NCBI GenBank assembly: GCA_017619755.1
Contig: JAFZRU010000010.1
Coordinates: 1 to 64,000 of the forward strand
DNA length: 64,000 nucleotides
Source of the DNA: Prevotella sp.
GTDB taxonomy: Bacteria; Bacteroidota; Bacteroidia; Bacteroidales; Bacteroidaceae
Reading direction: 5' to 3'
Part shown: positions 42,493-49,915 of the stretch, piece by piece
Layout of the letters: the number at the start of each line of letters is the position of its first letter
Position numbering within the stretch: the stretch's first letter is position 1
Position numbers and translations under genes: made by a program
The notes under the pieces: model-generated
What the model saw: only the letters and a program-made list of their open reading frames with translations
What the model was told of the DNA's origin: nothing
Database searches by the model: none

Positions 42493-43413
42493 TCAGGTAT
42501 TCCGTGTTTTTTTCCAAAAGCGTTTCCTGTAGTTTGCTCTTACTTCGGGAAGCAGGTGGAGATAACTGCGCTGGGTGTCGATAACCAAAGAACCATGGTT
42601 GGTAGGGGCTTGCACAGGGGTCATGTACTGGTCTCCATACTGCGTACGCAAGAACTTGTCGTAACCTGCCGGCACGGGCACGGTGAGTTTCTCGAAGGGC
42701 ACCCAAAGGGTTTCGTCGAATATGTGTCGGTCGAAGACGAAACGCAGTCCGTCAATGCCGAGTTGGGCAACACGTTCACAATCGTCCCACGAGTGTCTGC
42801 GGTATGCCTCTTCGATGGGTTTGAATAGATTGTAAAAACCGTACTTTCTCACCATGTACCGCCATTTCATCTTTCGGAACACCAATCCGAGACGACCGGA
42901 GACGAGAATGGGGTAATCTATGGATTTGAGTTGTTTCATTCTCCGGTTGGCCTTCTTCACCGTCTCCCTCACTTCCTCCTCATCATCCGGCACTCCCTCG
43001 AAGGCAAAGATATCGATGAAGATGCCCTGGTTGAAAGGACGGTAACTGTCAGAAGGCCTGATGGCAGCGGTGTCGCTACGCCTGAGTTGGGCGTGTCCTC
43101 GGTAGTAATGTTCGTCAGTAGCCGCTGTTTGGAAGAAGAAGGGTGGTTGGAATTCCTCCGCCGCCACTTGTTGCAGGCGGTCGTAGTCGGGCCTTGGCAT
43201 GCATACGTCTATGTCGTCATCCCATGGAATGTATCCTTTATGGCGTATGGCTCCGAGCAACGTTCCTCCGTCGCACCAGCATCTTAACTGGTGTTTCTTG
43301 CATACCTCGATGAGGTGATGGAACATGTCGAGTTGCACGTCCCATACGCGCTTCATCTCCTCGCTGACGAGGTATCCATCGCGCTCTTCTGCTTGCATGT
43401 TCACCCAACTCAT
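42493..43413 (-). CDS. LicD-family nucleotidyltransferase-fold protein (second of two)
   Basis: 306 residues. The LicD core is clear: RCWCDGGTLLGAIRHKGYIPWDDDIDVCMPRPDYDRL, with paired Asp residues (DDDID) binding metal. LicD proteins transfer phosphocholine, ribitol-phosphate or related groups from CDP donors to cell-surface glycan. FNQGIFIDIFAFEGVPDD is a second family block. A start at MQAEERDG (43398) is also possible. It lies 16 bases after ugd. Its sister (45776-46597) shares the core motif at lower overall similarity. Confidence 0.85.
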   Translation of the reverse strand: MSWVNMQAEERDGYLVSEEMKRVWDVQLDMFHHLIEVCKKHQLRCWCDGGTLLGAIRHKGYIPWDDDIDVCMPRPDYDRLQQVAAEEFQPPFFFQTAATDEHYYRGHAQLRRSDTAAIRPSDSYRPFNQGIFIDIFAFEGVPDDEEEVRETVKKANRRMKQLKSIDYPILVSGRLGLVFRKMKWRYMVRKYGFYNLFKPIEEAYRRHSWDDCERVAQLGIDGLRFVFDRHIFDETLWVPFEKLTVPVPAGYDKFLRTQYGDQYMTPVQAPTNHGSLVIDTQRSYLHLLPEVRANYRKRFWKKTRNT

Positions 43414-43429
43414 GGCAAAGTGTTTGATG

Positions 43430-44686
43430 TTAAAGCATGTAACGGCAGTCCACCACGGCCTTGATGGTGCGTTCCTTCACGTCTTTGAACTCCGGCCATG
43501 CTGTCGCAATGACCAACACGTCGGCTTTCTCAAGAATCTTCTCGTAACTGTCCACATAGCCCATGGGGAGTTGGTAGTGAGTGCTGAACTCCTCGATGGC
43601 CACAGGGTCATACCCGCAGATGTTGGTGTAGCCCTCGTCAAGCAGAGCCTTGATGATCTTGGCGCTGGGTGTGTCGCGCACATCGTCGCTGCCTGGCTTG
43701 AACGACAGTCCAAGCATGCCTATGCACCTGCCCTTGTCGAGGCCGACGGCCTTGATGACTTTTTGAGCAATGAACTGCGGCATGTGATCGTTGGTGTCGA
43801 TGACATGGTGCAGGATTTTGGCATCGAAGCCGGCTGTGCGTGTGACGGCATAAAGGGCGTTGGTGTCTTTTGGCAGGCAATATCCTCCATATCCACACCC
43901 GGGATAGACATACGAAGCCATGGTGGCTCCTCCCCACCGTTTGTCCATGTGGAGGATGCGGAAAGCTTGGGCTATGTCGATGCCGCCGATGGTGTCGGCG
44001 ACGATGCTCATCTCATTGCTATAACTGATGAGCGTTGCAAGAAGGGTGTTGGAGAGGTATTTGATAAATTCTCCCGTGTTGAGCGAGACGCAGAAGACGG
44101 GTTCTTTCACGGTAGCGTACACCTCTCTCAGCATCTGTGCGGATTGGTCGTCGCTCACACCAAGGACAATGCGGTCGGCGTTGATGAAGTCATCCCAGCA
44201 ATGTCCCTCTCGCAGGAATTCGGGGTTGTTGGCCACTCCCAAGTCCACACCCACTTTCAGGCCTTTCTCCTGAAGGTGTGGAATGATTTTCGTTGAAGTG
44301 GTTGAAGGCGGAATGGTGGATTTGACCACAAGCACCTGGTACTTGCCTTCCTCCCTTGCAGCGATGGTTTGGTCGATGGCCGCGAAGAGGTAGGTGAGGT
44401 CGGCTTGTCCGTCCTTTCCGTAGGGCGTGCCCACGCAATAGTAGATGCAGTCGCTCTCTTTCACGGCTTGTTCCAACTGGTCGATGCCAATGGGATTGAA
44501 TCCTGCGCCCAAATGTCTTATAAGCGCATCGTCAAGGCCTGGTTCGAGAAAGGGAAGTTTTCCACCCTTGATGGTTTCAAGGCGCTGGTGGTTGATTTCC
44601 ACGCCATACACCTTGTGTCCATATTCAGCAAATCCCAAGGATGTGGTAAGACCCACAAATCCTAATCCAAAGACAGTGATTACCAT
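43430..44686 (-). CDS. ugd: UDP-glucose/GDP-mannose-type nucleotide-sugar 6-dehydrogenase
   Basis: 418 residues. Rossmann start MVITVFGLGFVGLTTSLGFAEYG, VGTPYGKDGQADL, NPEFLREGHCWDDF, and the catalytic Cys in YGGYCLPKDT. The enzyme oxidises UDP-glucose to UDP-glucuronate (or a related sugar) with NAD. The C-terminal domain has LGLSFKPGSDDVRDTPS. It overlaps the upstream SDR stop by 7 bases. The SDR resembles UDP-glucuronate decarboxylase, so UDP-glucose is the probable substrate. Confidence 0.88.
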   Translation of the reverse strand: MVITVFGLGFVGLTTSLGFAEYGHKVYGVEINHQRLETIKGGKLPFLEPGLDDALIRHLGAGFNPIGIDQLEQAVKESDCIYYCVGTPYGKDGQADLTYLFAAIDQTIAAREEGKYQVLVVKSTIPPSTTSTKIIPHLQEKGLKVGVDLGVANNPEFLREGHCWDDFINADRIVLGVSDDQSAQMLREVYATVKEPVFCVSLNTGEFIKYLSNTLLATLISYSNEMSIVADTIGGIDIAQAFRILHMDKRWGGATMASYVYPGCGYGGYCLPKDTNALYAVTRTAGFDAKILHHVIDTNDHMPQFIAQKVIKAVGLDKGRCIGMLGLSFKPGSDDVRDTPSAKIIKALLDEGYTNICGYDPVAIEEFSTHYQLPMGYVDSYEKILEKADVLVIATAWPEFKDVKERTIKAVVDCRYML

Positions 44687-45771
44687 TTGTATTCGCCCTC
44701 CTCGCTCTCTTTAAGGAATTGCAGGAACCTCTTCACGCCCTCTTCCACAAAGATGGTGGGGTTGTAATCCAACTCACGCCTTGCCTTGTCGATGTTGGGG
44801 CATCTGCGTTGTGGATTGTTGGTGAGATATTCCTTGTCGTCTGATGTGGCGTATTTCACTTCGCCCTTGTATCCGAAGATTTCTCTTCCTGCGCTGACAT
44901 AGATGTCGGCCAGTTGTGCGATGGTGATTTCAGGCTTCTCGATACCTATGTTATAATATCCATAGTTGCCATGGACAAGTATCTTGAGGTATCCGCAAAT
45001 GGAGTCTGCGATGTAGCAGAATGTTCTTGTGGGTGTGCCGTTGGAGAGTATTTCAATGTCCCTGCCCTGCATGATGGCAAGAGCGAAGTCTGCCGGTACT
45101 CGCTTGTCTCCAATGCGCATGCCCGGTCCGTAGTTGTTGAACGGCCTTGCCACACCGATGGGCATGTTGTATTTTTGTGCGAAGAGCATGCACATGGTTT
45201 CACCGAAGCGCTTCGACTCGTCGTAGCATGCTCTCGGACCCGTGGGGCAAACGTTGCCATTGTAGTCTTCCGACGTTGGCACGTGAGCAGGGTCTGGGTC
45301 GCCATAGAGTTCACTGGATGAATAGAACAGGAAGCCCTTGATGTTGCGTTGGCAATAGAAGTCGAGCAGTGAGCGCAACCCCCAGATGTTGGCATCGAGT
45401 GTCTCGATGGGGTATTTCCTATAAAACATAGGAGAGGCGATGGAAGCCATGTGGATGATGAGGTCGGCCTCTTCAGCCCCTTCGACGTCGGCGATGTTGT
45501 CACTGATGATGTCAAATTTCTGAATGTTGAACACCGGATTCTGCTCCAGTTTTGTAATCCAAGCAGGATGACCGAGCATGAAATTATCGAGGCCGATCAC
45601 TTTCTTCACCCCGAGTTGCTCGGCGGTTTGAGCGAAGAAGTTCATGAAATAGTAGCCCAAGAAGCCTCCGCATCCTGTGATGAGGATGGTGGAACCTTGG
45701 AATTGTGCACGCTCTTGGGCGTTGAGGCCTTCGAGGGTGTGTTGGATGTCTTTGGTGAGAATGTTTTGCAT
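44680..45771 (-). CDS. Extended SDR, UDP-glucuronate decarboxylase-like
   Basis: 363 residues. NAD motif TGCGGFLGYYF at about residue 33, then ASIASPMFYRKYPIETLDAN, SSSELYGDP, CPTGPRACYDESKRFGE (the YxxxK pair and the GPRxCYDExKR block typical of UXS). These blocks are those of UDP-glucuronate decarboxylase, which makes UDP-xylose. The N-terminus has about 28 extra residues before the Rossmann fold. Start 45771 (MQNILTKD) was chosen; the longer frame overlaps licD. dTDP-glucose 4,6-dehydratase-like activity is the main alternative. Confidence 0.8.
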   Translation of the reverse strand: MQNILTKDIQHTLEGLNAQERAQFQGSTILITGCGGFLGYYFMNFFAQTAEQLGVKKVIGLDNFMLGHPAWITKLEQNPVFNIQKFDIISDNIADVEGAEEADLIIHMASIASPMFYRKYPIETLDANIWGLRSLLDFYCQRNIKGFLFYSSSELYGDPDPAHVPTSEDYNGNVCPTGPRACYDESKRFGETMCMLFAQKYNMPIGVARPFNNYGPGMRIGDKRVPADFALAIMQGRDIEILSNGTPTRTFCYIADSICGYLKILVHGNYGYYNIGIEKPEITIAQLADIYVSAGREIFGYKGEVKYATSDDKEYLTNNPQRRCPNIDKARRELDYNPTIFVEEGVKRFLQFLKESEEGEYKW

Positions 45772-45775
45772 GTTG

Positions 45776-46597
45776 CTATGTTGTTTTGTTTTTATATTCC
45801 CTGTATGGCATGTCGAGGTCGAGGATGTGGAAGTTGTGCTGCCGTTGGTGTTCGCCATCGGGTATCTTCATATAGTCCCCATACATCTGTGTCAAGTAGT
45901 GCTTGTAGTTCTTCACGCCCATGACGATTTCTCCCTCGAAGAGGTACGGCGCATAAACGCCCTCCACTTCCTTGGGCATCACGCCTTTCAATCCGTCCGT
46001 GTAGTCGGCCACCAAGTGCGTGGTGTTGTAGTCATACTTGGTGAGGAGTTTCCTGATTTTGCGCTGCAACCGTTCCATGGTGGTCACTTTGCGGGTGATG
46101 AGCGGCACCCATGAGTTGGGACCCCTTCCGTGGCGGTAAGGGTCGCGATGTATCCAGTAGAGTGCTTGCCTGAGCAACCCATAGCGTGCAAAATGCAGTT
46201 TTCTTGCCACCATGTTGTCTGGCACGGCGTCAAGCGGGAAGACATCTACATAAATACCACCCAGGTAACTGAGATGAAGTCGCTCAATAAGCGTCGTGGA
46301 TGCGTCTTGCACCTTTCCGAAGGGCAATGGGTATTGGTTGTCGTTTTCCGGGCAGACAAACTCGTATGGTTCGGGCAGCCATTCTTTGCTGTGTGCGATG
46401 AACCGCTCGTAGTCGGGCCTGGGCATGAGGATGTCCATGTCGTCATCCCATGGGATGAATCCCTTGTGCCTGACAGCGCCGAGCAGACTCCCTGCGAAGA
46501 TGCCATAGGTGAGTCCATGCTCCTTGCAAGTCTGGTCGATGGCCAGCAGCACTTTCAGCATGCGGTCTTGTAACGGTCGGATGTCGTATGTGGCCAC
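45776..46597 (-). CDS. LicD-family nucleotidyltransferase-fold protein (first of two)
   Basis: 273 residues. Core: YGIFAGSLLGAVRHKGFIPWDDDMDILMPRPDYERF, with the metal-binding DDDMD, and LGGIYVDVFPLDAVPDN. It probably transfers a phospho-linked group from a CDP donor onto surface glycan. rfbF, a cytidylyltransferase, ends 21 bases upstream and could make that donor. The SDR follows after 4 bases. Confidence 0.88.
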   Translation of the reverse strand: MATYDIRPLQDRMLKVLLAIDQTCKEHGLTYGIFAGSLLGAVRHKGFIPWDDDMDILMPRPDYERFIAHSKEWLPEPYEFVCPENDNQYPLPFGKVQDASTTLIERLHLSYLGGIYVDVFPLDAVPDNMVARKLHFARYGLLRQALYWIHRDPYRHGRGPNSWVPLITRKVTTMERLQRKIRKLLTKYDYNTTHLVADYTDGLKGVMPKEVEGVYAPYLFEGEIVMGVKNYKHYLTQMYGDYMKIPDGEHQRQHNFHILDLDMPYREYKNKTT

Positions 46598-46618
46598 GTT
46601 GATGATGTTTGGTGTCTC

Positions 46619-47395
46619 TTACTTGTTGTTGGTTGCCCATGGGGCGTTGCCGGAGTCCCACAATTGGTTGAGGAGGTCGCGGTCGCGCACGGTGTCCATG
46701 CATTGCCAGAAGCCTTCGTGCCGATAGGTTTTGAGTTGACCCTCCGCTGCCAAGCGCTCCAAAGGCTCACGCTCGAAAGTGGTGAGGTCGTTGTCGATGT
46801 AATCAAACACCTTTGGATTTAACACGAAGAATCCTCCGTTGATCCATCCTTGGTTGAGTTGTGGCTTCTCCTTGAACGAGCGAACATAGTCGTTGTCGTC
46901 GATTTGTAATTCACCAAAACGGGCGGTGGGGTGCACGGCTGTCACCATGGCAAGTGTCCCTGCCTTGTAGTAGCTGCTCACAAGTTTCGAGATGTCCACG
47001 TCGGAGACGGCATCGCCGTAGGTCACCATGAAATCCTCGTTGCCGATGATGTCCTTGAGCCTGAGTATGCGTCCACCCGTCATGGATGCGGCACCGGTGT
47101 CCACTAATGACACGCGCCAGTTGGTGGTGTGCTCGTTGAGGTATTTCACCGAATTGTCGGAGAGGTCGATGGTGAAATCGTGGTTGAGTGCGTAATATTG
47201 CAGGAAATAATTCTTGATGACCTCTCCCTTGTATCCCAGGGCAATGACAAAGTCGTTGTATCCGTAGCGAGCATAGTGGTTCATGATGTGCCACAAGATG
47301 GGCCTCCCACCAATTTCCACCATGGGCTTGGGAATGAGTTTGGTGTATTCCGACAGCCGGGTTCCAAAGCCACCGGCGAGTATCACGGTTTTCAT
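46619..47395 (-). CDS. rfbF: Glucose-1-phosphate cytidylyltransferase
   Basis: 258 residues. MKTVILAGGFGTRLSEYTKLIPKPMVEIGGRPILWHIM is the RfbF N-terminus; WRVSLVDTGAASMTGGRI, YGDAVSDVDI and QLNQGWINGGFFV also match. It makes CDP-glucose from CTP and glucose-1-phosphate. The usual partner, CDP-glucose 4,6-dehydratase (RfbG), is absent from the operon, so CDP-glucose may be used directly, or the real substrate may be another sugar-phosphate. It lies 4 bases after the aminotransferase. Confidence 0.9.
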   Translation of the reverse strand: MKTVILAGGFGTRLSEYTKLIPKPMVEIGGRPILWHIMNHYARYGYNDFVIALGYKGEVIKNYFLQYYALNHDFTIDLSDNSVKYLNEHTTNWRVSLVDTGAASMTGGRILRLKDIIGNEDFMVTYGDAVSDVDISKLVSSYYKAGTLAMVTAVHPTARFGELQIDDNDYVRSFKEKPQLNQGWINGGFFVLNPKVFDYIDNDLTTFEREPLERLAAEGQLKTYRHEGFWQCMDTVRDRDLLNQLWDSGNAPWATNNK

Positions 47396-47399
47396 ATCT

Positions 47400-48509
47400 T
47401 TATAATTGGTTGATGGTGTCGCATATCAGTTTGATGTCATCCTCTGTCAGTTCAGGATGCATGGGTATGGAAATGATCCGCTCATACACGGCCTCGGTGA
47501 CGGGGAGTGAATAGTCGCTTTTGAAATATGTGAGAAGGTGGTTGGGGAAATATTGTATGCCATACTGTATGTCCAAAGCCTTGAAGGCCTCTTCCAGTTG
47601 CTTGCGCTTGCCATTGAGAATCTCCAACGGGAAGATGTGAGGCACAATCTCGTTGGCGTAGTCCATGGGGATGAGCCGCACGTTGGGATTATTGGCAAGC
47701 CGCCGCGTGTATTCCATGGCAATCTCCCTGCGTCGTGGTGCGAACTCCTTCTCGAACCTTGATAGTTGCACGAGGCCAATGGCGGCGAAGATGTTGCTCA
47801 TGTGGTAGCGATAGCCTTGGTCCACCACGTCAAAAGTCCAACTTCTTTTTCCGGCATATCTTTTTTCCGAGTCTTTCTCCACGCCGAGCAGTCGTGCGTC
47901 GCTCGCTTTCTGTATGACTTCCGGGTCGGAGGAAAAAAGCGCGCCTCCCTCACCTGAAGTGATGTTCTTGATACCATCAAAGCTGAAGCATACCACGTCG
48001 CCTGCGGAGCCAATCTTCCGCCCTTCGCAGGTGCATCCAAAAGAGTGGGCGGCATCTTCCACCAATCTCAAATGGTGCTTCTTGGCAAATTCCTGGTAGC
48101 GGAGGGCCATGGAGCAGTTGCTGCCGTAATATACGGGCATCATGGCGGTGGTGCGGGGGGTGATGCGCCGCTCAGCATCGTCAAGGTCAAGTGTAAGGGA
48201 AATGGGGTCGATTTCGCAGCACACGGGGATGCATTTGGCGCCTGTGATGGCTTGCAGGGAGGCCACGAAGGTGAACGACGGGACGAGCACTTCGTCACCC
48301 GGACGAGTGACGGCTTGAATGGCAAGATGCAGCGCCGCCGTGCCGCTGTTGACACAGACACAACGTCTTCCGCCGCCAATGTATTCTTCCAAGGCATGCT
48401 CGAAAGCCCCCACGGTCTCTCCCATGCCGAGGTAACTTATGTCTTCTATGATGTGGGCCACGGCTTCGGCTTCTGCCTTTCCGACGACCGATTTAGACAG
48501 TCTGATCAT
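47400..48509 (-). CDS. DegT/DnrJ/EryC1 family PLP sugar aminotransferase
   Basis: 369 residues. GTAALHLAIQAVTRPGDEVLVPSFTFVAS, DAAHSFGCTCEGRKIGSAGDVVCFSFDGIKNITSGEGGAL (Lys of GIKN is the PLP lysine), and VDQGYRYHMSNIFAAIGLVQL. It transfers an amino group to a 3- or 4-keto nucleotide sugar. The operon has Ugd and an SDR, so a 4-keto-pentose or 4-keto-hexose could be the substrate. Start 48509 (MIRLSKSVVG) follows a TAnnTTTG promoter at 48538-48531. Confidence 0.88.
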   Translation of the reverse strand: MIRLSKSVVGKAEAEAVAHIIEDISYLGMGETVGAFEHALEEYIGGGRRCVCVNSGTAALHLAIQAVTRPGDEVLVPSFTFVASLQAITGAKCIPVCCEIDPISLTLDLDDAERRITPRTTAMMPVYYGSNCSMALRYQEFAKKHHLRLVEDAAHSFGCTCEGRKIGSAGDVVCFSFDGIKNITSGEGGALFSSDPEVIQKASDARLLGVEKDSEKRYAGKRSWTFDVVDQGYRYHMSNIFAAIGLVQLSRFEKEFAPRRREIAMEYTRRLANNPNVRLIPMDYANEIVPHIFPLEILNGKRKQLEEAFKALDIQYGIQYFPNHLLTYFKSDYSLPVTEAVYERIISIPMHPELTEDDIKLICDTINQL

Positions 48510-48530
48510 AACATTATTATATAAAACATG

Positions 48531-48538
48531 CAAATTTA
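48531..48538 (-). promoter_or_regulatory. -7 element for the aminotransferase-led glycan operon
   Basis: Minus-strand TAAATTTG; predicted start near 48524, 15 bases before the ATG. Confidence 0.5.
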
Positions 48539-48620
48539 CGAAAAATATTTGAATCAAGAGCCGAATATGAAGGAGAAAAAGCAATTTTCCTGCGTTTTCT
48601 TGATGTAGCCATGTTTTCTT

Positions 48621-49694
48621 CTATGTCAAATCGCGAAGGGCTTTCTCCAATGCCTTTTGGAAAAAGCCGCCATTGGCGAGACGGTCGCTCACCCGCCGTA
48701 CATTTTTTTTCATCGAAGCCATCTCCTCGTTGGTGATGCTGGTGAGCAAGGAATTGAGTTCCCTGATACTTCCCACGCACTTTCCAATCCCTTCGCTTTC
48801 CACCAAACTTGCCAATGCCGCCTCTTTCCAAATGATGACCGGCATGCCGGCCCTCAGGTAGAACGAAACCTTGTGCGGGCTGTTATATCGCAGATATTCC
48901 CCGAAACTACCCGTGCAGCTGTCGATGTCATCACCGTCCCACACGAATCCAAAATCGCCCTCCACGCCCTCAATGAACTTGTCTGCCGGCATGAAGTCAT
49001 GAAAGATGAGACGGTCGTTGTCCCGAAGCGAAGGCAATCCCGAACGGTTGCCATAGATGTGCATCTTGTACCCGTCTATCACATCGGGCAATTGCAAAAT
49101 GAAGGCGTTTTTCCTCATGGCCAAGGCACCGGCATATACTATGGAACGCTCGCCGGATGGTGTTTCTCCATGCTCGGCAGCAGAGGAATGCGAGCGATAG
49201 TCAAACAACCCCAACGCACCCAAGGGGTGGCTGTATCCATTGTCTGCGAGCCATTGTTGCATCACCTCGTTGGAGGCGATGACATAGTCGGCGTGCATGA
49301 GACGGTTGATTTCCTGTTGCACCGTGAGTTTCTTGCGACGCATGGAACCCAGGTCGTGGATGAGTGTAACCACTCGCGCCCCCTTTAGATGGGCCACACG
49401 ACATAGGAAGGAGAAATATTTCTTGACGGGGTATTGCAGCACCACCACATCGTTCCGTCTCACACGCATGCAGTATGCCAACACGCCTGTCAAGTCGAGT
49501 ATGAACTTGAGAACCTTGTTGTCATAAAAAGTGCGGGGAAGCCCCAGATTGACGGCTCCCATTTCCTTCAAAGTGTCCTCGTTGTCGGTCTTTGCCTTGT
49601 TGCCCGACCCCTCCACGCCGCGATAATTGCGTGTGAGGTAGCACAAGCGGTAACTGTGGGCGGACGGTGCCGCATCAACTACTTTACTCCCCAT
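48621..49694 (-). CDS. Galactofuranosyltransferase-like glycosyltransferase
   Basis: 357 residues, cytoplasmic or membrane-associated. It has the pattern of GT-B-like transferases annotated as beta-1,6-galactofuranosyltransferases: VVLQYPVKKYFSFLCR, LIHDLGSMRRKKLTVQQEINRLMHADYVIASN, SIVYAGALAMRKNAF, and a C-terminal donor site GDFGFVWDGDDIDSC followed by YNSPHKVSFYLRAGMPVI. Donor and acceptor are not known. It has its own promoter (49729-49722) and lies 111 bases upstream of the aminotransferase operon. Confidence 0.75.
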   Translation of the reverse strand: MGSKVVDAAPSAHSYRLCYLTRNYRGVEGSGNKAKTDNEDTLKEMGAVNLGLPRTFYDNKVLKFILDLTGVLAYCMRVRRNDVVVLQYPVKKYFSFLCRVAHLKGARVVTLIHDLGSMRRKKLTVQQEINRLMHADYVIASNEVMQQWLADNGYSHPLGALGLFDYRSHSSAAEHGETPSGERSIVYAGALAMRKNAFILQLPDVIDGYKMHIYGNRSGLPSLRDNDRLIFHDFMPADKFIEGVEGDFGFVWDGDDIDSCTGSFGEYLRYNSPHKVSFYLRAGMPVIIWKEAALASLVESEGIGKCVGSIRELNSLLTSITNEEMASMKKNVRRVSDRLANGGFFQKALEKALRDLT

Positions 49695-49721
49695 TTTCCT
49701 TTGGATTGATTGATTTTAGTG

Positions 49722-49729
49722 CAAAAATA
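49722..49729 (-). promoter_or_regulatory. -7 element for the glycosyltransferase
   Basis: Minus-strand TATTTTTG, about 28 bases upstream of the ATG. Confidence 0.45.
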
Positions 49730-49867
49730 TATAAAAAAATCAAAGAAGGTCGTTTTTGAGCTAAAAAAATGAGAGGAAAACCTCCCCAATAACCGTCAAA
49801 TGGGCATTACAGCAAGTTTTTCTCCCTTTTTTGTGTATTTTTCCACCTCAAAGCGATGAAAAATGCC

Positions 49868-49875
49868 TACCTTTG
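49868..49875 (+). promoter_or_regulatory. -7 element for the large pectate-lyase-like gene
   Basis: TACCTTTG; predicted start near 49882, so ATG 49916 is the usable start. Confidence 0.5.
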
Positions 49876-49915
49876 CATCCATCATCAACCAACTACCACT
49901 AATTACACCAAAATC

